Source: SIG437 sp045576235 (lineage in GTDB: Bacteria > Bacillota > Clostridia > UBA1381 > UBA9506). From it: 64,000 nucleotides of DNA. The notes beneath the pieces are model-generated. The model was not told the DNA's origin and did no database searches. It saw only the letters and a list, made by a program, of their open reading frames with translations. Below are positions 23,829-31,988 of this stretch, piece after piece. The stretch spans positions 9,675 through 73,674 of the forward strand of contig JAZNGA010000017.1 in the NCBI GenBank assembly GCA_045576235.1. Direction: 5' to 3'. The position numbers and the translations under genes are program-made. The number at the start of each line of letters is the position of its first letter. Position 1 is the first letter of the stretch.

Positions 23829-26459
23829 TTAGTTTAATTCCTTAATTCTTGCCTGAGCTGCAGATAATCTTGCAATCGGAACTCTGAAAGGTGAGCAAGA
23901 AACATAGTCAAGACCAAGCTTGTGACAGAACTCAACAGATGTCGGGTCACCGCCGTGCTCACCGCAGATGCCGAAGTGGAGCTTCGGATTAACGGGCTTA
24001 CCGAGCTTGATTGACATATCCATGAGCTTACCAACGCCAGTCTGGTCAAGCTTTGCAAACGGGTCGTTTTCAAAGATTTTTGTGTCATAGTAAGCATCTA
24101 AGAATTTACCTGCATCATCACGAGAGAAGCCATATGTCATCTGTGTCAAGTCATTTGTTCCAAAACAGAAGAAGTCTGCTTCTTTTGCGATTTCGTCAGC
24201 TGTGAGTGCGGCACGCGGAATTTCAATCATTGTGCCAACTTCATATTTAATGTCAGCGCCTGCTGCCTTGATTTCTTCATCAGCAGTTGCAACAACAACC
24301 TCTTTAACAAACTTAAGCTCTTTGATTTCACCAACAAGCGGAATCATGATTTCAGGAACTAAATCCCAATCAGGATGAGCCTTCTTAACATTGATAGCAG
24401 CGCGGATAACAGCTTTTGTCTGCATTCTTGCAATTTCAGGATAAGTCACAGCAAGACGGCAACCACGGTGTCCCATCATTGGGTTGAATTCGTGGAGTGA
24501 TGCTATAATAGCCTTAATCTGTTCAACGCTCTTGCCCTGAGCCTTAGCTAAAGCTTCAATGTCTGCCTCTTCAGTCGGAACAAATTCATGAAGCGGAGGA
24601 TCCAAGAATCTGATTGTGACAGGGTTTCCTTCCAATGCTTCATATAAGCTTTCGAAGTCGCTCTGCTGATAAGGAAGAATCTTATCTAAAGACTTTTCTC
24701 TTTCTTCTGCTGTGTCTGAGCAAATCATTTCACGGAATGCAGCAATTCTGTCAGCTTCAAAGAACATATGCTCTGTTCTGCAAAGACCAATACCTTCAGC
24801 GCCAAGCTCACGAGCTTTTTTAGCGTCAGCAGGTGTGTCAGCATTTGTTCTGACTTTAAGCGTTCTGAATTCGTCTGCCCATGCCATGATTCTTCCGAAT
24901 TCGCCTGCAATTTCAGCATCAACTGTAGGAATGATGCCATCATATATGTTACCTGTTGAACCGTCGATTGAAATGAAATCGCCTTCAACATAAGTTTTTC
25001 CTGCTAAAGTGAACTTCTTGTTTTCCTCGTCCATGTTGATTTCGCCGCAACCTGAAACGCAGCATGTTCCCATACCTCTTGCAACAACAGCTGCATGGCT
25101 TGTCATACCGCCACGAACTGTCAGGATGCCCTGAGATGCTTTCATGCCTGTGATGTCTTCAGGAGAAGTCTCAAGACGAACTAAAACAACCTTCTCACCT
25201 TTAGCGTTCCAGCTTTCAGCATCTTCAGCTGTGAACACTATCTTACCGCAAGCAGCACCGGGAGAAGCACCAAGGCCTTTTCCGACAGGTGTTGCAGCTT
25301 TTAAAGCTTTGGCATCAAACTGTGGGTGAAGAAGTGTGTCTAAGTTTCTCGGGTCAATCATTGCAACAGCCTTTTTCTTATCAATCATGCCTTCATCAAC
25401 GAGGTCGCAAGCGATTTTAAGAGCAGCCTTAGCAGTTCTTTTACCATTTCTTGTCTGGAGCATGTAGAGTTTTCTGTTTTCAATGGTAAACTCCATGTCC
25501 TGCATATCTCTGTAGTGGTCTTCAAGCTTAGCGCAAACTTTGTTGAATTCGTCAAATGCTTCAGGGAACTTGTCCGCCATTTCAGCAATCGGCATAGGTG
25601 TTCTCACGCCTGCAACAACATCTTCGCCCTGCGCATTAACCAAGAATTCGCCCATGAGTCCTTTGTCGCCTGTAGCAGGGTCACGCGTGAATGCAACACC
25701 TGTTCCGCAATCGTCACCCATGTTACCAAACGCCATCATCTGAACATTAACAGCTGTTCCCCATGAATAAGGGATGTCGTTATCACGGCGATATACATTA
25801 GCTCTTGGGTTGTCCCATGAACGGAACACGGCTTTAACAGCGCCCATGAGCTGTTCTTTAGGATCAGACGGGAAGTCTGCTCCGATTTTGTTTTTATATT
25901 CAGCTTTAAACTGTGAAGCAAGCTCTTTTAAATCGTCAGCGCTGAGCTCAATGTCCTGAGTGACACCTTTTTTCTCTTTCATCTCGTCAATCAGCTGCTC
26001 AAAATATTTCTTGCCGACTTCCATAACAACATCAGAATACATCTGAATAAATCTTCTGTAGCAATCCCATGCCCAACGGGGATTTCCTGATTTAGCAGAC
26101 ATTGTTGCAACAACATCTTCATTCAAACCAAGGTTTAAGATTGTGTCCATCATTCCGGGCATAGAAGCTCTTGCACCTGAACGAACAGAAACAAGGAGCG
26201 GATTTTCCTTGTCTCCGAATTTCTTTCCGCAGATTTCTTCCATCTTTACGATGTTTTCCATGATTTCGGCCTGAATGTCATCATTGATTTTCTTGCCGTC
26301 CTCATAATACTGTGTGCAGGCTTCTGTAGAAATTGTGAAGCCCTGCGGAACAGGAAGACCAAGCTTTGTCATTTCAGCAAGGTTAGCACCTTTACCGCCT
26401 AAAAGCTCACGCATAGAAGCGTCGCCTTCGCTAAATAAATAGACGAATTTTTTACTCAT
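23829..26459 (-). CDS. ppdK: Pyruvate, phosphate dikinase
   Basis: 876 residues, full length. Interconverts pyruvate + ATP + phosphate with PEP + AMP + PPi, a central glycolytic/gluconeogenic step in many anaerobic Clostridia. The nucleotide-binding domain begins FSEGDASMRELLGGKGANLAEM; the swivelling domain has the phosphorylated His in GGMTSHAAVVARGMG; the C-terminal PEP/pyruvate barrel has RTEHMFF and the catalytic Cys in HFGICGEHGG. AGGAGG lies before the ATG. Monocistronic with its own promoter and terminator. Confidence 0.97.
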   Translation of the reverse strand: MSKKFVYLFSEGDASMRELLGGKGANLAEMTKLGLPVPQGFTISTEACTQYYEDGKKINDDIQAEIMENIVKMEEICGKKFGDKENPLLVSVRSGARASMPGMMDTILNLGLNEDVVATMSAKSGNPRWAWDCYRRFIQMYSDVVMEVGKKYFEQLIDEMKEKKGVTQDIELSADDLKELASQFKAEYKNKIGADFPSDPKEQLMGAVKAVFRSWDNPRANVYRRDNDIPYSWGTAVNVQMMAFGNMGDDCGTGVAFTRDPATGDKGLMGEFLVNAQGEDVVAGVRTPMPIAEMADKFPEAFDEFNKVCAKLEDHYRDMQDMEFTIENRKLYMLQTRNGKRTAKAALKIACDLVDEGMIDKKKAVAMIDPRNLDTLLHPQFDAKALKAATPVGKGLGASPGAACGKIVFTAEDAESWNAKGEKVVLVRLETSPEDITGMKASQGILTVRGGMTSHAAVVARGMGTCCVSGCGEINMDEENKKFTLAGKTYVEGDFISIDGSTGNIYDGIIPTVDAEIAGEFGRIMAWADEFRTLKVRTNADTPADAKKARELGAEGIGLCRTEHMFFEADRIAAFREMICSDTAEEREKSLDKILPYQQSDFESLYEALEGNPVTIRFLDPPLHEFVPTEEADIEALAKAQGKSVEQIKAIIASLHEFNPMMGHRGCRLAVTYPEIARMQTKAVIRAAINVKKAHPDWDLVPEIMIPLVGEIKELKFVKEVVVATADEEIKAAGADIKYEVGTMIEIPRAALTADEIAKEADFFCFGTNDLTQMTYGFSRDDAGKFLDAYYDTKIFENDPFAKLDQTGVGKLMDMSIKLGKPVNPKLHFGICGEHGGDPTSVEFCHKLGLDYVSCSPFRVPIARLSAAQARIKELN

Positions 26460-26501
26460 ATTCTATTCCTCCTAAATAATTTACATTAATTCAGATTGAT
26501 A

Positions 26502-26530
26502 ATTATACCATATTTTTTCTCAAATGTAAA
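26502..26530 (-). promoter_or_regulatory. Promoter of ppdK
   Basis: Minus strand: TTTACA (26530-26525), 17-nt spacer, TATAAT (26507-26502). Confidence 0.7.
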
Positions 26531-26636
26531 CTTTTTTCTCAAAAAATTTTAAATTTTTCCAAAATTTCTTCATTAGTATCTTACAAAGCATAATTTTCAG
26601 CCGGAATATATGTTTTATTGCTCTTTTTTAACTAAC

Positions 26637-26676
26637 AAAAACCGTCATGCCCGAAAGAACAGGGCACGACGGTTTT
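26637..26676 (-). terminator. Terminator of the DUF1540 gene
   Basis: Minus strand AAAACCGTCGTGCCC pairs with GGGCATGACGGTTTT (one mismatch), followed by TGTT. It lies 14 nt past the stop of the small gene. Confidence 0.75.
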
Positions 26677-26689
26677 CATTTCAGCAGTC

Positions 26690-26854
26690 TTACTTAAGGC
26701 GGAACGATTCACAATCAGTACACTGTACTGCAGTCGGATTTACTTCATGTGTGCCGACAGATATGCAGTCGAGTGTGCAATAGTTCTGATCTCCGCAATG
26801 GTGCATACATTGCTGTACGCTGCAGGCTATAGAATGATTTGCTTTGTTTTCCAT
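26690..26854 (-). CDS. DUF1540 domain protein, 54 aa
   Basis: Small cysteine-rich protein beginning MENKANHSIACSVQQC and ending TDCESFRLK, with cysteines and histidines in the DUF1540 pattern (CSVQQCMHHC, YCTLDCISVGTHE, QCTDCESF; seven Cys in total, two adjacent His). The pattern suggests a small metal-binding fold. DUF1540 proteins are common in Clostridia, some linked to sporulation, but function is unknown. GAGGCG lies 8 nt before the ATG. It has its own terminator and lies between ppdK and the cysteine desulfurase gene. Confidence 0.88.
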   Translation of the reverse strand: MENKANHSIACSVQQCMHHCGDQNYCTLDCISVGTHEVNPTAVQCTDCESFRLK

Positions 26855-26950
26855 TATATTTCGCCTCTTTCATTTTTTTCGCATGGAATGTAAACTGCTC
26901 TTTTCCCATACAGAGCTATTTTGTTCAGTTTAATTTTTTTTATTCATTTT

Positions 26951-28090
26951 TTAAACTGTTTTTAAAATCTGATTAAGAGCATATAACGCTCTGTCAATTT
27001 CCTGTTTTTTATTAAAAAATCCAAAGCTGAAGCGTATTGTTCCTCCATCTATCGTTCCGAGTGTTCTGTGTGCTTCAGGTGCGCAATGAAGACCACTTCT
27101 GACAGCTATCTTAAAGTCATCAGAGAGTTTAGATGCAATGATTCCCGAATCCTTTCCGTCAAACGAAATGGATACAGTTCCTGTTCTTTTCTTAAAATCT
27201 TCAGCTCCAAAAACATTTATTCCCCTTATGTTTTTTACAGACTGAACGAAATAATCGGAAAGAAATTGCTCATGCTCTAAAATCGTGTCAATTCCAACTT
27301 TTTTTATAAATCTGACACCCATCTTAAGCGCCGCTATCGCCGGCATATTCTGTGTTCCGCACTCAAACTTATCGGGCATAATATCAGGATGGTACAAACT
27401 TTCCGAATTTGAGCCCGTTCCACCTTCAACAAGTGTTTTCACATTTAAGCCCTCTTTAACATATAGCCCACCCGTGCCTTGAGCACCCAGAAGTCCTTTA
27501 TGTCCCGAAAATGCAAACATATCCGCCATCTCTTTATTTATCTCCACAACACCTGCAGTCTGGGCGCAATCTGCCATAAAAATTATTCCCTTCGATTTTG
27601 CTAAGTGATAGACAGATTCTATGTCATAAATATTTCCGCAAACATTTGAAGCATGTGTTATGACAATGAGCTTTGTTTTGCATCTTATCGCCTTCTCAAT
27701 GTCAACTAAAGACAATTCCCCCTTGTCATTTGCCGAAACCTTCGAATATTCAATCATTCCCCGCTTTTTCAGTTCAGCAAGCGGACGCATGACCGCATTA
27801 TGTTCCATTGATGTTGTGACAACATGGTCTCCACGCTCTAAAACACCTTTTATCCCCGTATTTATTGCATGAGTCGCATTTTGAAAAAAAGCAAGCCTTT
27901 CCATGTTCTCGATTCCAAAAAGCTCACACAGTTCCTCTCTCGTTTCATTGATGAGCTCTCCTGCTTTAATTGAAAGGCTGTGACCACCCCTCCCCGCATT
28001 TGCACCATATTTTATCATGTTTTCATACATCGCCTTATAAACCTCATCAGGCTTTATATATGTCGTTGCCGCATTATCAAAATATATCAT
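26951..28090 (-). CDS. Cysteine desulfurase family protein (class V aminotransferase)
   Basis: 379 residues from the ATG at 28090 (AGGAAG 7 nt upstream; the codon before is TTG and could be read as an earlier start). PLP enzyme of the SufS/CsdA-like class: YFDNAATTYIKP at the N-terminus, TSMEHNAVMRPL, PLP-Lys in FSGHKGLLGAQGTG, and RSGLHCAPEAHRTLG with the persulfide Cys near the C-terminus. It would release sulfur from cysteine as persulfide. No SufU/IscU scaffold is adjacent, as is typical of this clostridial subfamily, so the sulfur acceptor is unknown; some members may act on other substrates. Confidence 0.9.
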   Translation of the reverse strand: MIYFDNAATTYIKPDEVYKAMYENMIKYGANAGRGGHSLSIKAGELINETREELCELFGIENMERLAFFQNATHAINTGIKGVLERGDHVVTTSMEHNAVMRPLAELKKRGMIEYSKVSANDKGELSLVDIEKAIRCKTKLIVITHASNVCGNIYDIESVYHLAKSKGIIFMADCAQTAGVVEINKEMADMFAFSGHKGLLGAQGTGGLYVKEGLNVKTLVEGGTGSNSESLYHPDIMPDKFECGTQNMPAIAALKMGVRFIKKVGIDTILEHEQFLSDYFVQSVKNIRGINVFGAEDFKKRTGTVSISFDGKDSGIIASKLSDDFKIAVRSGLHCAPEAHRTLGTIDGGTIRFSFGFFNKKQEIDRALYALNQILKTV

Positions 28091-28217
28091 CAAAATTCTT
28101 CCTCTTTTTTATGGTATATAAATATCATATTCACAAAAATATTTTATGTTAATCAGTCATTTAATTTAATTCGTCTGAATATAATGTTACTAGCATAAAT
28201 TTTTAAGGAGAATAAAT

Positions 28218-28466
28218 ATGCTTGATAATAAAATTAAAAAGAAGCTTGAAAAAATGCTTGAGGGAATAGATGAAGATAAGCTACGCGCTATGACTGAAAT
28301 GTTAAAATCAGGTGAAGATGCCAAAAAGAATTTTGATTTTAATAAAGCTTCCTCAATTTTAAAATCATTGAATCTTGAAAATGAAATCACTCCCGAGATG
28401 ATTGTTCAGGGAATAGACACTTTAAAAAATAATCCCGATATTATTTCAGAGCTTAAAAAGAAATAA
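28218..28466 (+). CDS. Small helical protein of unknown function (82 aa)
   Basis: No family recognised. 82 residues, rich in Lys, Glu and Leu, predicted almost wholly helical (LDNKIKKKLEKMLEGIDEDK, ASSILKSLNLENE, EMIVQGIDTLKNNPDIISEL). No signal peptide or membrane segment. AAGGAG precedes the ATG at 28218 and TATAAT lies about 35 nt upstream. First of three tightly spaced small genes (gaps of 13 and 8 nt), divergent from the cysteine desulfurase gene. Confidence 0.8.
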   Translation: MLDNKIKKKLEKMLEGIDEDKLRAMTEMLKSGEDAKKNFDFNKASSILKSLNLENEITPEMIVQGIDTLKNNPDIISELKKK

Positions 28467-28479
28467 GGATGTGCGGTTG

Positions 28480-28848
28480 ATGGACGACGAAAAAAGCAGA
28501 TTAATTGACTCTTTAGCCGAAGCAATCTCAAACAATCCGCAAGCAGAAGCTGTCTTTAATTCACTCATTCCCGATGAGCCCGAGCTGAAGGATGAAACAA
28601 AAAAAGAAGCACCAAAGGAAAACTCTCCTGATGTTCCCGACATTTCATCCCTTATCAAAATGCAAAGCATTTTATCAGCATTTAAGTCAGCAGGAGATGA
28701 TGACAGAAGCAGACTCCTTTTTGCAATCAAGCCTTTTTTGAGCGAAGATGCAAGGCCTCATGTAGATTCTGCTGTCAAGCTTTTAAAAGTCATCTCTCTT
28801 TTAAAGCTTGCAGGAGAGCTTGATCTTTTTAAAGATTTTAAACTGTAG
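28480..28848 (+). CDS. Small acidic helical protein of unknown function (122 aa)
   Basis: No family recognised. Start taken as the ATG at 28480, with AAGGAT upstream; a GTG at 28471 would add three residues. An N-terminal helix (RLIDSLAEAISNNPQAEAVF), a charged Pro/Lys/Glu linker (about 35-52), then helical segments (SSLIKMQSILSAFKSAGDDD, HVDSAVKLLKVISLLKLAG). The phrase 'ILSAFKSAGDDDRSRLLFAIKPFL' resembles the end of its upstream partner in charge and length pattern, suggesting related helical hairpins. Stop codon is TAG. Confidence 0.78.
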   Translation: MDDEKSRLIDSLAEAISNNPQAEAVFNSLIPDEPELKDETKKEAPKENSPDVPDISSLIKMQSILSAFKSAGDDDRSRLLFAIKPFLSEDARPHVDSAVKLLKVISLLKLAGELDLFKDFKL

Positions 28849-28856
28849 GTGATTTG

Positions 28857-29150
28857 ATGGAAACAAAATATTATAACAGGAGCAACAACTTTTCCGCCCC
28901 CATAAGAAAAGAGCCAAAGCCATATGCTCCAAATAACATAATTACGGATGAACCCCTTGAGAAAAACATATGCGAGCCACGCAAAGAAAGAGATTGCAAT
29001 CACAGGGAAGTCAAATCTTTTTTAGAAAATTTCAAAAGCGATGATTTGTTGCTTTTAGCACTCATTTTTCTTTTACTTTCAGATTCAAACTCTGACACTT
29101 TGTTGCTTTTGGCAATAGGATATATCTTTATAAGTTCCCACAACAAATAA
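28857..29150 (+). CDS. Small protein with a Leu-rich C-terminal hairpin (97 aa)
   Basis: No family recognised. Starts at the ATG at 28857 (AGGTGA upstream). The first ~60 residues are polar with Asn, Pro and Lys and two Cys; the last ~40 hold two very hydrophobic segments, LLLLALIFLLL and TLLLLAIGYIFI, separated by SDSNSD, so a membrane hairpin with a cytoplasmic or spore-directed N-terminal tail is likely. Last gene of the three-gene set, followed at once by a terminator hairpin. Similar short 'DDLLLLALIFLLL' tails occur in small clostridial proteins of unknown role. Confidence 0.78.
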   Translation: METKYYNRSNNFSAPIRKEPKPYAPNNIITDEPLEKNICEPRKERDCNHREVKSFLENFKSDDLLLLALIFLLLSDSNSDTLLLLAIGYIFISSHNK

Positions 29151-29154
29151 AAAA

Positions 29155-29195
29155 GGGCTGTTGCAAAATAATTTCGTTTCATTTTGCTGCAGCCC
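29155..29195. terminator. Bidirectional terminator after the small-protein cluster
   Basis: GGGCTGTTGCAAAAT (29155-29169) pairs with ATTTTGCTGCAGCCC (29181-29195), two imperfect pairs. It lies between convergent genes. Member of the recurring GCAAAA...TTTTGC hairpin family. Confidence 0.75.
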
Positions 29196-29217
29196 TCTGT
29201 TGTTTTGTTTTTTCAAA

Positions 29218-30921
29218 TCAGCCGTTCTGTCTTTTTTCCTCTTCCTCACGCTCTAGCTCTCTGTAGGCAATTTTGCCGACAAGAGTCTTAGGAAGCTGCG
29301 TGCGGAACTCAAACTCTCTCGGAATCGCATATTTTGCAATGCTCTTTTCGCAGTGAGCCTTTATTGACTCTTTAATTTCTTCACTCGGAGAATATCCTTC
29401 TTTAAGCACTACAAACGCCTTAATTTTCTGCATCCTGTAATCATCCTTAACTCCGATTACAGTGCTATACATTACGGCCTCGTGTGCATCAATGACATTT
29501 TCAATCTGAGACGGATAGACATTATATCCGCTCGTTATAATCATTCTTTTCAATCTCTGAACAAAATATATAAAACCGTCTTCGTCCATATAGCCAAGGT
29601 CTCCTGTGTGGAGATATATCTTCCCGTCATCATGCACACGCAAAGTCTGTGCTGTCTCTTTAGGATTGTTGATATATTCCTTCATGAGCGTTGGCCCTGT
29701 GATGCAGATTTCTCCCATTTCTTTCGGAGCGGCTTCATCATTAGTGTTTGGAATAACTATTTTATAGTATGTATCAGGAAACGGAATACCTATGCTTCCC
29801 TCACGATAATAATCAGGGGGCGTCAGACAGCTTGCTGTCACACATTCCGTCGTGCCATAGCCTTCGCGCACCTGAATTTTTGCGCCTCTCTCTTTTAAAA
29901 ATGCATCCACCTTTTTCTTGAGCTCAATTGAAAGAGAATCTCCTCCGCTGAACATTCCTTTAAGACATGAAAGGTCAACCTTCCTCATGTCCTCGTTCCT
30001 CATCATTCCCTCAAAAAGAGTTGGCACACCCGCCATATAGTTCGGTCTGTATTTTTTGAAAAGTCCTGAAAATTCAGCTATTTTAATCTGCGGAACTAAA
30101 ACACATTTGCCGCCAAAGGCAAGCATAGTGTGAATTCCTATTCCAAGTCCAAAGCCGTGGAAAACAGGCATAACAGAAAGCATTGTGTCCCCTGCTGAAA
30201 GGCATCCTGACGCCGCCGCGGTCTGCATAGCAAGCGCATTAAAGTTAAGATTTGTCAGAAGAATTCCTTTAGATGTTCCCGTTGTGCCCCCGCTGAATAA
30301 AATTGCCGCAGAATCATCTCCTTTTGAAGCCGATTCGATTTCTCCCGCATATTCTTCGGATGAGTTTAAGAAATCTCTCCACGACATAACCCACGGGTCT
30401 GTCTTTACTTTAGGCTCTTTGCCAACGAATTTATATAAAAAACCTTTGATTGGAGGAAGCCCGTCTTCAATTTTTGTGACTATCACCTTTTCAAGCGGTG
30501 TTTTTCCCTTAAGCGCTTCAAATTTATTGTAGAAACGACTGAGCGTCACAGCAAGCCTGCTTTTAGTCTCGTTTAAATAAAACAATATCTCGTTTTCTGC
30601 AGATAACGGATGAACCATACTCGCTACGGCACCTATTTTGTTTATAGCATAGAACATTATAATTGCCTGAGGCACATTTGGAAGACAAATTGTAACAGCA
30701 TCACCTTTTTTAATTCCATTTGCTGAAAGTGCTTTTGCTGCGACATCTATTTCTTCAATAAATCTATCATATGAAACAGCTTTTCCCATAAAATCATATG
30801 AAATATATGAGCCAAAATTATCCCTTACTTTTTTAACTATATCAAACATTGATATATCGGGATAATCGAGCGATTTAGGTATGTCTCCATAATATTTAAA
30901 CCATTTAGCTTCAGAATTCAA
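29218..30921 (-). CDS. AMP-binding acyl-CoA synthetase/ligase
   Basis: 567 residues of the ANL (adenylate-forming) superfamily. AMP/P-loop motif LFSGGTTGTSKGILLTN (about 200-216), A5 motif REGYGTTECV, A7 LHTGDLGYMDEDGF, A8 VQRLKRMIITSGYNVYP and A10 Lys in PKTLVGKIAYRELE, so all catalytic elements are present. Probably activates a long- or medium-chain fatty acid. The start is a TTG: the one at 30921 is 9 nt from GGAGG and is preferred over a TTG at 30927. Both lie inside the end of the upstream E2-like gene, so translation is likely coupled. Confidence 0.88.
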   Translation of the reverse strand: MNSEAKWFKYYGDIPKSLDYPDISMFDIVKKVRDNFGSYISYDFMGKAVSYDRFIEEIDVAAKALSANGIKKGDAVTICLPNVPQAIIMFYAINKIGAVASMVHPLSAENEILFYLNETKSRLAVTLSRFYNKFEALKGKTPLEKVIVTKIEDGLPPIKGFLYKFVGKEPKVKTDPWVMSWRDFLNSSEEYAGEIESASKGDDSAAILFSGGTTGTSKGILLTNLNFNALAMQTAAASGCLSAGDTMLSVMPVFHGFGLGIGIHTMLAFGGKCVLVPQIKIAEFSGLFKKYRPNYMAGVPTLFEGMMRNEDMRKVDLSCLKGMFSGGDSLSIELKKKVDAFLKERGAKIQVREGYGTTECVTASCLTPPDYYREGSIGIPFPDTYYKIVIPNTNDEAAPKEMGEICITGPTLMKEYINNPKETAQTLRVHDDGKIYLHTGDLGYMDEDGFIYFVQRLKRMIITSGYNVYPSQIENVIDAHEAVMYSTVIGVKDDYRMQKIKAFVVLKEGYSPSEEIKESIKAHCEKSIAKYAIPREFEFRTQLPKTLVGKIAYRELEREEEEKRQNG

Positions 30922-31777
30922 AATCAATTTCCTCCCCCAAAGTTTTATCGAGCAACTCAGGATTTTTGAATAAATGCTTAATAAGCTTTAATGACCTTGC
31001 AAAATAAAATCCATCTGCAATGCGCTCGTCAAGCGTCACACCAAGATTTATAACATCGCGCGTCTTTTGATTTCCGTTTTCATCAATCATCATTTCTTTA
31101 TGAATTTCACCGATTGTTATGACGATTCCGTTTGTTCCCATATTGTTTAAATGATGATACACAGCATCACATTTGATGCTTCCGAGATTTGACAGCAAAA
31201 CCGTGCAATAGTTTGTGTCAACACTGCTGAAGGATTTCGGCATCCACCCATGCCTGTCAACAAAATTCATAAAAGCCATAAAAAGAGTCATCACAGGCTT
31301 CGGCAATTTTTTTACAATATTCAAAATATCGTCAACGCTTTGCCCCTTATCCTCTCTTTTAGCTTCCGTCACCTTTGGGGAAATTCTGTCTGTTATGTCA
31401 CAGAGATTTTCGCTGTCCTTTGGTCTGTAAATCATAAGCGTTTCTTCAGAATGGTCTGAAAATCTTTTCTTTATGGTGAACCCCATTGATATTTCGTGTC
31501 TCATATAATAACGCTTTCCTGAAATATATCTGTTTAAAAGCGGTCTCATTTTGATTGTTCTTGCAACAGCCGCTATTATGCAGTGGAAAAGCGTCACCTT
31601 TCTTTCGCCCGACTGATTTTTTTCTTTTATGTATGAAAGCAATTCCGTTACATCTATTTTTTCGTTGATATAAACCTCTGCTTCAGTTCTCTTCGGCATG
31701 AGATATGCCATATAAAAATGCATTCCGTCAATGTCGCGGATACGATATGCATCGTATCTGTCCCCCCATTTTCGCAC
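30911..31777 (-). CDS. 2-oxoacid dehydrogenase E2-type acyltransferase homologue lacking the catalytic His
   Basis: 288 residues from the GTG at 31777, which has AAGAGGAG 7 nt upstream and gives the N-terminus MRKWGDRYDAYRIRD; an earlier start at 31810 has no ribosome site. The whole protein is the catalytic (CAT-like) domain of E2 acyltransferases with no lipoyl or E1/E3-binding domains. The family's HxxxDG active site reads ERIADG (Glu251...Asp255-Gly256), so the general-base His is replaced by Glu. Overlap with the acyl-CoA synthetase gene suggests a joint role, perhaps transfer of an acyl group, or a non-enzymatic acyl-CoA-binding role. Confidence 0.82.
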   Translation of the reverse strand: MRKWGDRYDAYRIRDIDGMHFYMAYLMPKRTEAEVYINEKIDVTELLSYIKEKNQSGERKVTLFHCIIAAVARTIKMRPLLNRYISGKRYYMRHEISMGFTIKKRFSDHSEETLMIYRPKDSENLCDITDRISPKVTEAKREDKGQSVDDILNIVKKLPKPVMTLFMAFMNFVDRHGWMPKSFSSVDTNYCTVLLSNLGSIKCDAVYHHLNNMGTNGIVITIGEIHKEMMIDENGNQKTRDVINLGVTLDERIADGFYFARSLKLIKHLFKNPELLDKTLGEEIDFEF

Positions 31778-31919
31778 TCTATCACTCCTCTTAATTAACA
31801 TATTATTCACACTTTTTCTATTTTACCACAATAAAATTATAAAAGCAATATTTTGTATTATTTTGTCGATTTTCTTGTGATGTTTCCATTTTATCGGAAA
31901 TTCAGCAATAAATCCATAC

Positions 31920-31948
31920 TTGTTTTTTTACAAATTTTGTGTTATACT
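31920..31948 (+). promoter_or_regulatory. Promoter of the nucleotide-sugar cassette
   Basis: TTGTTT (31920-31925), 17-nt spacer, TATACT (31943-31948), about 40 nt before the ATG at 31989. Confidence 0.55.
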
Positions 31949-31988
31949 GAAAACAAATGTCGATAAAATATTTTTTCAGGAGATTGAA

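Noticed and set aside
26460..26636. Small gene or RNA between ppdK and the DUF1540 gene
   Set aside because: A+T-rich sequence with the ppdK promoter; no stable fold, no frame with a ribosome site.
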